From Flavobacteriales bacterium (GTDB lineage: Bacteria > Bacteroidota > Bacteroidia > Flavobacteriales > UBA1820), in assembly GCA_017537565.1 (NCBI GenBank), contig JAFYKQ010000108.1, positions 1-36,814 on the forward strand: DNA of 36,814 bases, read 5' to 3'. This document shows positions 6,971 to 15,329 of this stretch, in pieces. The notes under the pieces are model-generated. The model saw only the letters and a list, made by a program, of their open reading frames with translations, was not told the origin of the DNA and did not search any database. The position numbers were made by a program, and so were the translations under genes. How positions within the stretch are numbered: the first letter of the stretch is position 1; every line of letters starts with the position of its first letter.

Positions 6971-7013
6971 AAAAAAACTCCTCAAAGGTAAAAATACTTA
7001 TCCAAGTATTGGT

Positions 7014-7021
7014 TATATTTG
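7014..7021 (+). promoter_or_regulatory. -7 box of the dihydroorotase-like / aroA operon
   Basis: TATATTTG is a perfect TAnnTTTG element 28-31 bases before the chosen ATG. The TTG at 7019 is part of this box, which rules it out as a start codon if the promoter is real. Confidence 0.6.
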
Positions 7022-7051
7022 GAGCGTAAAATAAATTTTTGTGTCGCTATG

Positions 7052-8314
7052 ATGGATATTCTTATAAAAAAGGCAGTTATAATAGATTCTACTAGCCCTT
7101 TTAATGGACAGAAGAAAGATATTCTCATATCATCGGGGCGTATAAGTTCGGTAGAAGATGATATAAATCCTGCTCTTGCAGACGAAGTTATAGATGTGGA
7201 AGGACTACACGTGAGTCCCGGTTGGTTTGATACGGCGTGTAAATTTGGCGAACCGGCATATGAAGAAGCCGAGACTCTGGAAAGTGGTTCTGCTGCTGCT
7301 AGTAAGGGAGGATATACGGCCGTTGCTCTATCATCACATCGTCAAAGTGCGATAGACAGTCGTCAGAAAGTAGAATATCTCATATCGCGTTCGGCGGGGT
7401 TGCCTATACATATCTATCCTGTGGGAGCAGCCACGGTAGGAGCGGCAGGTAAGGCTATGGCCGAAACCTATGATATGGCACAGGGTGGAGCTGTGGCCTA
7501 TGGCGATGGACGACAGATAGAAAATAACCTCATAGAAAATCTCGTACTAGAATATAACGGTGCACAGGGTTATCTTACTATCACTATGCCTATGGACCGT
7601 ACTATGATGCACCAGGGCGTGATGCACGAAGGCGTGGTAAGCACTACGCTTGGACTACACGGCATACCAGATGTAGCCGAAGATTTGGCAGTGGCTCGTG
7701 ATATTTTCTTGGCAGATTATTCGGGGGCATCACTTCACGTGGCTTGTGTTACTACCCCCAATGCGTTGCGTATGATTTCAGATGCACAGGCACGTGGTGT
7801 AGATGTGACGTGTAGCATTACGCCACACCATTTGATGTTGAGCGATGAAAATCTTAAAGAATTTGATACTAGATATAAGGTAATGCCCCCATTGCGTACA
7901 GATGCTCATATAGAAGCTATGAAACGTGCGGTAGAAAATGACGTGGTGTGCTGTATAGCATCAGACCATACACCGGTGGATATAGAAGACAAAAAATGTG
8001 AATATGACCGTGCGGCATATGGCACGTTAGGCTTGCAAACGGCATTTGGTGCAGCGTGGGCTGTTCTTAAAGATAGTATATCACTGGAAAAAATGGTGGA
8101 CCTTATGAGTATAAATGCACGTCGTCGTTTTGGTGTGGCGGTACCTACTGTGGCTGAAGGCGGCGTGGCAGAACTCACTATGTTCCTGCCAGATGAAACG
8201 TGGACTTTTGGTAAAGAGGACATTGTATCACTATCCCGTAATTCGGCATTTTTGGGACGTGAGATGTGTGGACGTGTTGTAGCTACATATGTGAAGGGAG
8301 AGCTTCATAAATAA
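7052..8314 (+). CDS. dihydroorotase homologue without catalytic metal ligands (PyrC'-like)
   Basis: The 420-residue protein has the amidohydrolase fold and overall pattern of type I dihydroorotase, which interconverts carbamoyl-aspartate and dihydroorotate. The metal-binding HxH after the first strand is gone: GWFDTACKFGEP (57-68) has Ala62 and Lys64 where His is expected, and Gly66 where the substrate Arg should be. The HCED-like segment reads PMDR and a later His is Cys (LHVACVTTP). ITPHHLMLSDE, MPPLRTD and the Asp of SDHTPVD remain. It is probably not an active dihydroorotase. In Pseudomonas an inactive PyrC' is a structural part of aspartate transcarbamoylase, and a similar role with PyrB is plausible here. 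An active pyrC should lie elsewhere. The ATG at 7052 (or 7049) is chosen because the upstream TTG is in the promoter. Confidence 0.85.
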   Translation: MDILIKKAVIIDSTSPFNGQKKDILISSGRISSVEDDINPALADEVIDVEGLHVSPGWFDTACKFGEPAYEEAETLESGSAAASKGGYTAVALSSHRQSAIDSRQKVEYLISRSAGLPIHIYPVGAATVGAAGKAMAETYDMAQGGAVAYGDGRQIENNLIENLVLEYNGAQGYLTITMPMDRTMMHQGVMHEGVVSTTLGLHGIPDVAEDLAVARDIFLADYSGASLHVACVTTPNALRMISDAQARGVDVTCSITPHHLMLSDENLKEFDTRYKVMPPLRTDAHIEAMKRAVENDVVCCIASDHTPVDIEDKKCEYDRAAYGTLGLQTAFGAAWAVLKDSISLEKMVDLMSINARRRFGVAVPTVAEGGVAELTMFLPDETWTFGKEDIVSLSRNSAFLGREMCGRVVATYVKGELHK

Positions 8315-8323
8315 TATCAATCT

Positions 8324-8887
8324 ATGGAAGTAAGAGTAACGATAGGCGTTTACGGCGACCTTAAAGGTGTCCGTATATACAAAATAAACCTGCCAGCCAT
8401 ACCACAAGTAGGGGATACTATTATACTTACGGGTGCTCTTAAAAGCGAAGAGGCTAGACTGATAAAGGAGTGGGGATTAAAATCTCCTATAAATCTCAAT
8501 TATGTGAGAGTCATAGCTTATGATGATTCTCCTGTGCCTATTGTTATGCTTTCGGTGCATCCGTCACTATTGTTTATGGATTGTTATAAAGGGAGAGACT
8601 TTATGTTCTCATATTGCAGTAGAGTGGTGCCTCGTGTGGGAGAGAGCGTGATGGATAAAGATGGTAAGGTGTACTATGTGGAAAATATAATATATGAGGG
8701 AGTAAATATAATGCTTGTCTTGTCTGATGCAGTTCCTGCACAAAATGTTTATGTGATAAACAGCGAACTGGACGTGAATATCTCGGGTACTTCCTGTCAA
8801 GTGGACGTGGCGGTAGATGACCGTCACCCGATAGATGTTAATGTTACCAATGGCAGTTTATCGGTAGATGTGAATGATAGATATTAG
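8324..8887 (+). CDS. unknown 187-residue protein with two repeated beta modules
   Basis: I do not recognise this protein. It starts nine bases after the dihydroorotase-like gene and ends eight bases before aroA, so it is in the same transcript. There is no signal peptide or membrane segment, so it should be cytoplasmic. Two segments look like diverged copies: residues about 20-65 (LPAIPQVGDTIIL then VRVIAYDD) and about 96-145 (SRVVPRVGESVMD then VNIMLVLSD), each with a P-x-VG-[DE] turn after a beta strand. The last 40 residues alternate Val/Ile with Asp/Asn (LDVNI, VDVAV, IDVNV, VDVND), giving a short beta-repeat tail. The function is unknown; co-transcription is the only hint. Confidence 0.75.
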   Translation: MEVRVTIGVYGDLKGVRIYKINLPAIPQVGDTIILTGALKSEEARLIKEWGLKSPINLNYVRVIAYDDSPVPIVMLSVHPSLLFMDCYKGRDFMFSYCSRVVPRVGESVMDKDGKVYYVENIIYEGVNIMLVLSDAVPAQNVYVINSELDVNISGTSCQVDVAVDDRHPIDVNVTNGSLSVDVNDRY

Positions 8888-8895
8888 TAGGTGGT

Positions 8896-10137
8896 ATGTC
8901 ACAGGATACAGCATATATATCTTTTCCTGCACTGTGGAGTGATGTTCCACACATAGTTATATCTGGTTCCAAAAGCCAGACAAATCGTTATGTAACACTA
9001 CGAGCGGTGGTGGGCAGTAGCGTATGTATAAAAAACTCTTCCGATAGTGATGATGCAGCATCTATGCGTCGTGTGATAGATGGTGCTGGCAGGGTAGATG
9101 TCATAGACATAGGACACGCTGGAACGGCTATGCGTTTTGGTACAGCATATTTGGCGTCGAGGGAAGGTGTGGACGTGGTGATTACAGGTTCTAGTCGTAT
9201 GTGTGAACGTCCTATAAGACCATTGGTTGACGCATTGCGACAGTTGGGTGCGAGTATAGAATATGAAGGGGAGGAAGGTTATCCTCCGTTGCGTATCAAG
9301 GGACAGAAGATAAATGGTGGAGAATGCAGTATAAGTGGGGAGGTTTCCAGCCAATTTATATCGGCTATAATGCTCGCTTCGCCTTCGTTTGAAAAAGGGG
9401 TGGAGATAAACCTTACTGGACGTGTGGTTTCGGTGCCATATATAAAGATGACACTTGGTGTGCTGGAAGATTTTGGTATAAAGGGGCAGTTTACGGGTAG
9501 TAGTATCGTGATACCGCCATCGATTGTAAGTGTGGGAGATGAACTGGTAGTGGAATCAGACTGGAGTTCGGCATCGTACTATTACTCTATGGTGGCGACA
9601 TCTGGCAGACAGGTGAGGCTTTCATCATTCCGTAGGTGTAGCACACAGGGAGATAGCCGTATAGTAGATATATATCGTGCGTTTGGTGTGGATACAGAAT
9701 GGGGCGAGGGTGAGATAACATTAAGTCTTGTTAAAGGATTTGAGAGACCACGGTATGTAGATATAGATATGGAAGACACTCCCGATGTGGCCCAGAGTGT
9801 GGCTGTAACTATGGCGGCACTTGGTATAAGGGGGCGACTTACGGGGCTTTCTACATTGCGTGTAAAGGAGACAGACCGTATAGCAGCATTGGAGGCAGAA
9901 CTATCAAAGTTTGGTGTTAAGTGTAGCTCGACGATAGATACGCTCTCTATTGAGGATTTTGGAGAGAGAAAAAAAGACATATTACTCAATACGTATCAAG
10001 ACCATAGAATGGCGATGGCATTTGTGCCGATGGCTTTATGTGGAGGATTCTATGTGGAAAATCCTTCTGTGGTAAGCAAATCATATACGGCGTTTTGGGA
10101 GGATATGAGACGCTTGGGCCTGGAGATAAAGAAATAA
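8896..10137 (+). CDS. aroA: 3-phosphoshikimate 1-carboxyvinyltransferase (EPSP synthase)
   Basis: This enzyme transfers the enolpyruvyl group of PEP to shikimate 3-phosphate, the sixth step of the shikimate pathway, in the cytoplasm. The 413-residue length is typical for Bacteroidota. Landmarks: SGSKSQTNRY (23-32, substrate Lys26), GHAGTAMRFG (73-82, the PEP loop, with His where most families have Asn or Ala), CERPIRPLVDALRQLG, GEVSSQFISAIML, ESDWSSASYYYSM, the catalytic Asp in MEDTPDVAQS, LRVKETDRI, and YQDHRMAMAF near the end. It is the third gene of the operon, eight bases after the unknown protein, and is followed by a hairpin. Confidence 0.95.
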   Translation: MSQDTAYISFPALWSDVPHIVISGSKSQTNRYVTLRAVVGSSVCIKNSSDSDDAASMRRVIDGAGRVDVIDIGHAGTAMRFGTAYLASREGVDVVITGSSRMCERPIRPLVDALRQLGASIEYEGEEGYPPLRIKGQKINGGECSISGEVSSQFISAIMLASPSFEKGVEINLTGRVVSVPYIKMTLGVLEDFGIKGQFTGSSIVIPPSIVSVGDELVVESDWSSASYYYSMVATSGRQVRLSSFRRCSTQGDSRIVDIYRAFGVDTEWGEGEITLSLVKGFERPRYVDIDMEDTPDVAQSVAVTMAALGIRGRLTGLSTLRVKETDRIAALEAELSKFGVKCSSTIDTLSIEDFGERKKDILLNTYQDHRMAMAFVPMALCGGFYVENPSVVSKSYTAFWEDMRRLGLEIKK

Positions 10138-10147
10138 TAATTGATAC

Positions 10148-10194
10148 ATACCCCCAAAAAGCGGCAGCCGTAGGCTGTCGCTTTTTGGGGGTAT
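10148..10194. terminator. long hairpin between convergent aroA and clpC
   Basis: The stem of 22 pairs (10148-10169 with 10173-10194, one G-T wobble, loop GTA) includes CCCCCAAAAAGCG and its complement. It is almost certainly a shared transcription stop for both strands, although neither strand has a long U-run directly after it. Confidence 0.75.
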
Positions 10195-10203
10195 ATGTTT
10201 CTG

Positions 10204-12744
10204 CTATTCTGTCTTACACGGTATGATGACGCGAGTAGAAGTCCCGTCTTCGTTTACATCTATCAAGAATTCCTCACCTGGCGTGATGTTGAATTTTATG
10301 ATTTCTTCGGCTATGAGATCTTCCAGCAGATGTTGAATGGCGCGTTTGAGTGGACGAGCACCACCTTGACGGTCATAGCCTTGTTCTGCTATGAGGTCTT
10401 TGCAACGAGTGCTTACCTGCATCTTGTAGCCCATGCGGGACATACGCGATGATAGTTTTTCCAGCTCAATCTCTATTATCTGGTATATATGCTCTTTTTC
10501 CAGCGAATTAAATACCACTACATCATCTATACGGTTTAAAAATTCGGGAGCAAATGTGCGTTTAAGAGCAGTCTCTATCACTTTTCGCTCGCTCTGTGTG
10601 GCGTTTTCCTTGCGTGATGATGTGTCAAATCCTATCCCACTGCCAAAGTCCTTTAACTGGCGTACACCTACGTTTGACGTGAGAATGATAATAGTGTTCT
10701 TAAAGTCTATCTTACGTCCCAGGGAATCTGTTACCATGCCTTCGTCCATTATCTGGAGTAGAATGTTGTAGATGTCTGGGTGTGCTTTTTCTATCTCGTC
10801 CAGCAGTACCACACAGTATGGTTTGCGGCGAACCTTTTCTGTGAGCTGTCCCCCTTCCTCATACCCTACATATCCCGGAGGAGCTCCCACCAAACGACTC
10901 ACAGCAAATTTTTCCATATATTCGCTCATATCTACCCTTATAAGAGCATCATCACTATCAAAAAGCTGTCTGGCTATGACTTTTGCCATCTGTGTTTTAC
11001 CTACACCAGTCTGTCCTAGGAATATAAAACTACCTATTGGGCGATTTGGGTCTTTTATTCCTGCGCGATTACGACATATAGCCTTGACGATGGTATCTAC
11101 GGCCGAATCTTGACCTATCAGTTCGCTTTTTATACGAGAAGATAGCGTGGATAGTTTTTCTCCTTCGCTTCGTTCTATACGTTCGGTGGGTACGCCAGAC
11201 ATCATAGAAACCACTTCGGCTACATTGGCAGCGGTAACAGTTTCTCGTCTGCTCTTTACTTCTTCCTCCCAGGCCTTCTGTGCTTCCAGCATCTGTTGTT
11301 CCAGTTTCTTTTCTTCATCGCGTAACCTGGCAGCCTCTTCATATTTCTGATTCTTGACCACCGATGTCTTCTGCTCTCTTATATGTTCCAGTGCTTTTTC
11401 CAGAGTTATGATATTTTCTGGTACGCGTATATTGGCTATATGTACACGAGAGCCCGCCTCGTCCAGTGCATCTATGGCCTTGTCTGGCAGGAAACGGTCG
11501 GTGATATAGCGTTCGGTGAGGCTAACACAAGCCTCTATGGCGTCATCTGTGTAGTTTACGTTGTGGTGTTCCTGGTATTTTTCCTTGATGTTTGAAAGTA
11601 TTTCCAGTGTTTCGCTGGCGGTGGCAGGTTCTATCATTATTTTCTGGAAACGACGTTCCAGGGCTCCGTCTTTTTCTATGTATTGACGGTATTCGTCCAG
11701 TGTGGTGGCTCCTATTACCTGTATCTCTCCACGCGAAAGAGCAGGCTTAAACATATTTGAAGCATCGAGTGAGCCTGTCGCACCTCCTGCACCTACTATC
11801 GTGTGTAGCTCGTCTATAAAGAGTATTATGTCCTTGTTCTTTTCCAGTTCATTCATAACGGCCTTTACTCTCTCTTCAAACTGACCTCTATATTTGGTGC
11901 CGGCTACAAGTGATGCCAAGTCCAGTGTTATGACTCTCTTGCCAAAGAGTACTCGGGATACCTTGCGACGTACTATGCGTAAAGCCAGGCCTTCGGCAAT
12001 GGCAGATTTGCCTACACCAGGTTCGCCTATGAGTAACGGATTGTTTTTCTTGCGGCGGGAGAGTATCTGGCATACGCGTTCTATCTCTTTTTCACGGCCT
12101 ACCACAGGGTCCAGACGGCCTTCGCGGGCATACAACGTAAGGTCTCGTCCAAAGTTGTCAAGCACAGGAGTGTTGCTCTTTTTGTTTGTTGTTTTCTGTG
12201 TATTGCCTGTAAAAAACGAAGACTTACCATCGTCATACTCATCATCTCCAAATGAAGATATGGGATTGCTGGTAGATTTATCTCCACTGTCTCCCATTAT
12301 GGTAGAACGATAGTCTGATGATAGTTTGTCATAGTTGAGGTTGTTTTTCTCAAAAAGACGTGAAACGGGGTCGTTGCCGTTTTTTAGTATGCTTAGCAGT
12401 ATGTGTATAGGTGCTACTTTTTCCTTGAAACGCAACGCTTCCAGGTGTGATAGCTTTATGGCACGTTCTGCCTGTGGATTGAAGTTTATTTCTTTTGAAT
12501 GAGCTTCAAATGCCTCATTGATGCCCATCTGTGAAGGGATATTTATCCCGTTTTCTATGGCACGACACAGCAATTCTACATCTATGCCGTTGTCTTCCAG
12601 CAGTAGTAGCAGTGTGTCATTGGTAGAGCGGAGCAGTCCCAGCGTTATGTGTTCTGTTCCTATATAAGAGCTGCCTAGACGACGAGCTTCTACCTGTGAG
12701 AGTTGTATGGCGTTAAGGGCTCCGTTTGAAAAGTTTTCTTCCAT
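10204..12744 (-). CDS. clpC: Clp protease ATPase subunit ClpC
   Basis: This 846-residue Hsp100 unfoldase feeds substrates to ClpP. It has two N-terminal Clp repeats (about 3-70 and 80-145), a linker, AAA1 with Walker A GEPGVGKSAIAEG and Walker B IILFIDELHTIVGAG, a middle region with a UVR-like segment (YEEAARLRDEEKKLEQQ), and AAA2 with GQTGVGKTQMAKV and VVLLDEIEKAHPD. The loop LKDFGSGIGFDTSS carries an IGF tripeptide of the type that docks on ClpP, so it is a protease partner and not a ClpB disaggregase. No ctsR or mcsAB genes lie next to it. A terminator at 12788-12821 separates it from the upstream lipoprotein gene, so it should have its own promoter, which I could not pin down. Confidence 0.97.
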   Translation of the reverse strand: MEENFSNGALNAIQLSQVEARRLGSSYIGTEHITLGLLRSTNDTLLLLLEDNGIDVELLCRAIENGINIPSQMGINEAFEAHSKEINFNPQAERAIKLSHLEALRFKEKVAPIHILLSILKNGNDPVSRLFEKNNLNYDKLSSDYRSTIMGDSGDKSTSNPISSFGDDEYDDGKSSFFTGNTQKTTNKKSNTPVLDNFGRDLTLYAREGRLDPVVGREKEIERVCQILSRRKKNNPLLIGEPGVGKSAIAEGLALRIVRRKVSRVLFGKRVITLDLASLVAGTKYRGQFEERVKAVMNELEKNKDIILFIDELHTIVGAGGATGSLDASNMFKPALSRGEIQVIGATTLDEYRQYIEKDGALERRFQKIMIEPATASETLEILSNIKEKYQEHHNVNYTDDAIEACVSLTERYITDRFLPDKAIDALDEAGSRVHIANIRVPENIITLEKALEHIREQKTSVVKNQKYEEAARLRDEEKKLEQQMLEAQKAWEEEVKSRRETVTAANVAEVVSMMSGVPTERIERSEGEKLSTLSSRIKSELIGQDSAVDTIVKAICRNRAGIKDPNRPIGSFIFLGQTGVGKTQMAKVIARQLFDSDDALIRVDMSEYMEKFAVSRLVGAPPGYVGYEEGGQLTEKVRRKPYCVVLLDEIEKAHPDIYNILLQIMDEGMVTDSLGRKIDFKNTIIILTSNVGVRQLKDFGSGIGFDTSSRKENATQSERKVIETALKRTFAPEFLNRIDDVVVFNSLEKEHIYQIIEIELEKLSSRMSRMGYKMQVSTRCKDLIAEQGYDRQGGARPLKRAIQHLLEDLIAEEIIKFNITPGEEFLIDVNEDGTSTRVIIPCKTE

Positions 12745-12787
12745 TGTATTAGGTGTTCGGGTGAGTAAATGTCGGTTTTTATGAGAG

Positions 12788-12821
12788 AAAAAACAACACC
12801 AACTCGATAAAAAGTTGGTGT
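12788..12821 (-). terminator. terminator of the DUF4465 lipoprotein gene
   Basis: The perfect nine-base stem ACACCAACT / AGTTGGTGT (12796-12804 with 12813-12821) is followed on the minus strand by a run of T (complement of 12788-12793). It lies between the lipoprotein stop (12865) and the clpC start (12744). Confidence 0.85.
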
Positions 12822-12864
12822 CGTGTTCTTTATGTAATATGTCTTGCTGTCGAGCAATGCTATT

Positions 12865-13854
12865 TTATTCTGTGGGTTGTGGTAACACTTTGTATCCCAT
12901 AGCATCTATAAAGAATACCGCAGGTATATCTGTACGTGTTCCCGAAAGATATACTTTAAGATACTTGATTTCTCTTATGAGTGATGTGAGAAGGTTGTAG
13001 TGTTGTTTTTCTGTACGGGCAAATGTATTGGCTGCATAAGAGAAATCTGCCAGTATATATTCTTTTTCGGCTACCAATTTACCGTTCTTGTCATATCCCG
13101 CAAAGTGTACTTTAAGAACGTCTTTGTCATCTGCATTAAGAGCTTTCACATCTACGCCATATTCTGCCGCTGTAAGACCTTCTGTCATAGCCGTTGCCAT
13201 CATCACCGATGGGGTAAACGTGATAGTATCTATATTTACAGGACGTGTAAATTCTATCATCGTAGCACTATTTATGTCATACGTAGTAGAAACCATCATA
13301 CTCTTACCCTTCTGTGCAGCATTGGGATAGAATTGAGACAGAGTCTTGTCGCTAGGAACAGTTCCAGCAGCAGTATTGCTCTTACCTACACCCTTAAATT
13401 TAACCAATCCATCACTCGCCGTACTGGATAGTTTCATATATCCCAGGTTAAACTCCTTGCCATACTCATACTGTCCATCGGCAATGGATAGAGTTGTGAA
13501 ATCTACCGTAGAGTGAGGGTAGTTTACGTTTACTTCATATAGTGAGAAGTATAGGTTGTCTTCAGATGTAACACCTATTTTTACCGTTTTACCGAAGTCT
13601 TGTTTTTCTCCACTTGCTGGTGAAGCAGTAGCACCACGAGATATCGTAAATATAGGGGTCATACGCAGGTCTTCTATCTCTACCGGCATCTGTGTCGTGA
13701 TACCTTCAAATGAAAGACTTATCTGTTGTTCTGGATATTCCAAAAATTGAAAAGTTTCTATTTCTGTCTCGCTTCCTTTGGCTAGTTCTGCACTGCAAGA
13801 GTAGCACAAAAATGCTGCAGATATGATAGAAATAATCGCAAATTTTATTTTCAT
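12865..13854 (-). CDS. DUF4465-like lipoprotein
   Basis: The 329-residue product starts with a lipoprotein signal (MKIKFAIISIISAAFLCYSC, acylated Cys probably 20). The mature chain is mostly beta. The second half follows the pattern I know from DUF4465 proteins: a TPSVMMATAMTEG segment, then DVLKVHFAGYDKNGKLVAEKEY and ILADFSYA, then an IREIKYLKVYLSGT strand and AVFFIDAMGYKV at the end, where the family has a 'TPAYFxxDN' strand. DUF4465 proteins are cell-surface or periplasmic and sometimes relate to carbohydrate or cobalamin acquisition, but no such gene is nearby. It is transcribed alone, from the box at 13910 to the terminator at 12788. Confidence 0.7.
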   Translation of the reverse strand: MKIKFAIISIISAAFLCYSCSAELAKGSETEIETFQFLEYPEQQISLSFEGITTQMPVEIEDLRMTPIFTISRGATASPASGEKQDFGKTVKIGVTSEDNLYFSLYEVNVNYPHSTVDFTTLSIADGQYEYGKEFNLGYMKLSSTASDGLVKFKGVGKSNTAAGTVPSDKTLSQFYPNAAQKGKSMMVSTTYDINSATMIEFTRPVNIDTITFTPSVMMATAMTEGLTAAEYGVDVKALNADDKDVLKVHFAGYDKNGKLVAEKEYILADFSYAANTFARTEKQHYNLLTSLIREIKYLKVYLSGTRTDIPAVFFIDAMGYKVLPQPTE

Positions 13855-13882
13855 TTTATCTATACTAAATGTTTACAGCTAG

Positions 13883-13917
13883 TGTGTTGCTACCAACACA
13901 TTCATCGGGCAAATTTA
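13883..13917 (-). promoter_or_regulatory. promoter and 5' hairpin of the DUF4465 lipoprotein gene
   Basis: The minus strand reads TAAATTTG at 13910-13917, a full -7 match; the -33 site is unclear. Near the predicted 5' end of the transcript is a perfect seven-pair stem TGTGTTG / CAACACA (13883-13900) with a four-base loop, which could stabilise the mRNA or bind a regulator. Confidence 0.5.
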
Positions 13918-14040
13918 CAAAAAAAACTATAATCACACTCTTATATGATGCTAAAACTCTCGTTTGTCATAATAAATATGGGTTAAATAATGTTAAATAA
14001 CGTCAGGGTGTATTATGCGGGTATCAAAGTGTTGAAAAAA

Positions 14041-14072
14041 TTTGTTTGAAAGAGGGTTTTGTTGTAAATTGG
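14041..14072 (+). promoter_or_regulatory. candidate promoter of the 14101 operon
   Basis: TTTG (14041-14044) and TAAATTGG (14065-14072) are 20 bases apart; the -7 box has one mismatch. Transcription would start about 20 bases before the ATG. The rest of 13918-14040 shows nothing I can name. Confidence 0.4.
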
Positions 14073-14100
14073 CAGACCGATATAAACTATGTAGAAAGAT

Positions 14101-14658
14101 ATGGAAAATATCCCAGATGCTTTTATAAACGGGCTCTATGATAGGGCGGCACTAGATGTGATAACACTGCTCTATGTGGTGGTTATGGTAGCATATCCTA
14201 TGGGTAGATATATGAAGGTGGTGTCTATGTGTGTGACATTTGCCGTGTGTATGATGATAGGGCAAAGCCTGGCATTGTGTGATGTGTCGCTATCCAGAAA
14301 AGTCATAAGTGCTATAATGATGACGGCCGTAATGGTTCCTGCTGTGATGGGAGTATTTGCTGCCGGAGCTTCGCCTTCGCGGGTGGTAGAGAGAATAGGC
14401 GTATTGGCTATGGGACTATCAGGGCTATCATATGGTATGATGAATTATGGAGTGGTAAAAGCCGAATGGTTGATGATACCACTCTATGGACTGGGCGAAC
14501 TGTGTGGGTGCCTGCTGTTGTCGATAGTTGTGATGTTGCTGGCACGATTGGGCGAATTATTCTCATTACCCCGCCGAGAGATTGTCATCATAAGTTGTGC
14601 CGTGTGCATAGGACTCTATGCAGAAGAAGTGTGGAAGTTTTTAACCAGACTGTTCTAG
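14101..14658 (+). CDS. polytopic membrane protein of unknown function
   Basis: The 185-residue protein has about six hydrophobic helices (around 18-35, 39-58, 66-88, 96-118, 122-150 and 160-178), separated by short charged turns (GRYMK, SLSRK, SPSRVVER, SLPRRE). It should sit in the inner membrane. It is rich in Met, Val and Gly, with no transporter or enzyme motif I recognise. The next gene, a dCMP deaminase, begins 27 bases downstream, so the two are probably co-transcribed. That does not define a role. Confidence 0.75.
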   Translation: MENIPDAFINGLYDRAALDVITLLYVVVMVAYPMGRYMKVVSMCVTFAVCMMIGQSLALCDVSLSRKVISAIMMTAVMVPAVMGVFAAGASPSRVVERIGVLAMGLSGLSYGMMNYGVVKAEWLMIPLYGLGELCGCLLLSIVVMLLARLGELFSLPRREIVIISCAVCIGLYAEEVWKFLTRLF

Positions 14659-14685
14659 AATGTAAAAAATTAAAAGATAGATACT

Positions 14686-15135
14686 ATGAGTGAGTACGAT
14701 GTAGAAAAACAACTCAAATTTGACCGAGCATATATGCGTATGGCCAGTGTGTGGGCAGAATTGTCACACTGTCGTCGTCGCAAGGTGGGAGCAATCATCG
14801 TCAAGGACCGCAAGATAATATCTGATGGGTACAACGGTACTCCTACTGGTTTTGAAAACGAATGTGAAGATGAAGACTATCACACCAAATGGTATGTGCT
14901 TCACGCCGAGGCCAATGCGATACTTAAAATAGCAGCTTCGACGCAGTCCTGTGCGGGAGCGACGCTGTATGTTACTATGTCTCCCTGTCGTGAATGCAGC
15001 AAGCTTATACATCAGTCGGGGATACGTCGTGTGGTGTATGAGACTGGTTATACAGATACTTCGGGACTGGATTTTTTGCGTGAAGCAGGAGTAGAGGTCG
15101 TACATCTTCCAGATGATGATAAGGAAGAAAAATAA
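14686..15135 (+). CDS. dCMP deaminase family protein (ComEB-like)
   Basis: The 149-residue cytidine/deoxycytidylate deaminase-fold enzyme should convert dCMP to dUMP, supplying thymidylate synthesis. The zinc site is complete: HAEANAI (His73, catalytic Glu75) and SPCRECSKL (Cys101, Cys104). CRRRKVGAIIVKDRKIISDGYNGTP (29-53) is the usual dCMP deaminase N-terminal pattern, including the substrate-binding Asn in YNGTP. Family members in Gram-positives are called ComEB although they act in nucleotide metabolism. The start ATG is well supported, as the family begins close to here. It is probably in an operon with the preceding membrane protein. Confidence 0.9.
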   Translation: MSEYDVEKQLKFDRAYMRMASVWAELSHCRRRKVGAIIVKDRKIISDGYNGTPTGFENECEDEDYHTKWYVLHAEANAILKIAASTQSCAGATLYVTMSPCRECSKLIHQSGIRRVVYETGYTDTSGLDFLREAGVEVVHLPDDDKEEK

Positions 15136-15182
15136 ACTGCGTTTTTCGTGTTAAATGTTAAGCGTGGTTTATAAAAATTTTG

Positions 15183-15298
15183 TTCCTTTGTATGAATGTA
15201 AGGAAGGGGCATAGATGTCACTTTCTTGTTGAATAGGAAAAATAAATAATAAACTTAATAAAACGTGTCGTGTGGTCTTGCAAAGGGTTGTACGACAC
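15183..15298 (+). promoter_or_regulatory. korAB leader with candidate -7 box and hairpin
   Basis: TTCCTTTG (15183-15190) has one mismatch to TAnnTTTG and would give a leader of about 130 bases. In that leader GTGTCGT (15265-15271) pairs with ACGACAC (15292-15298), and four G-T wobbles can lengthen the stem, leaving a 12-base loop 31 bases before the ATG at 15330. It could be an attenuator or a protein-binding hairpin. No known riboswitch pattern was recognised. Confidence 0.35.
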
Positions 15299-15329
15299 AT
15301 AAATAACAGATTTATCACATATAGAAATT

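Noticed and set aside
10148-10194. The aroA/clpC hairpin as a mobile repeat
   Set aside because: Its place exactly between convergent stops is enough to explain it as a shared terminator.
11894-12313. Plus-strand 139-codon open frame inside clpC
   Set aside because: Ser/Arg/Pro-rich translation typical of the reverse complement of a conserved AAA+ gene.
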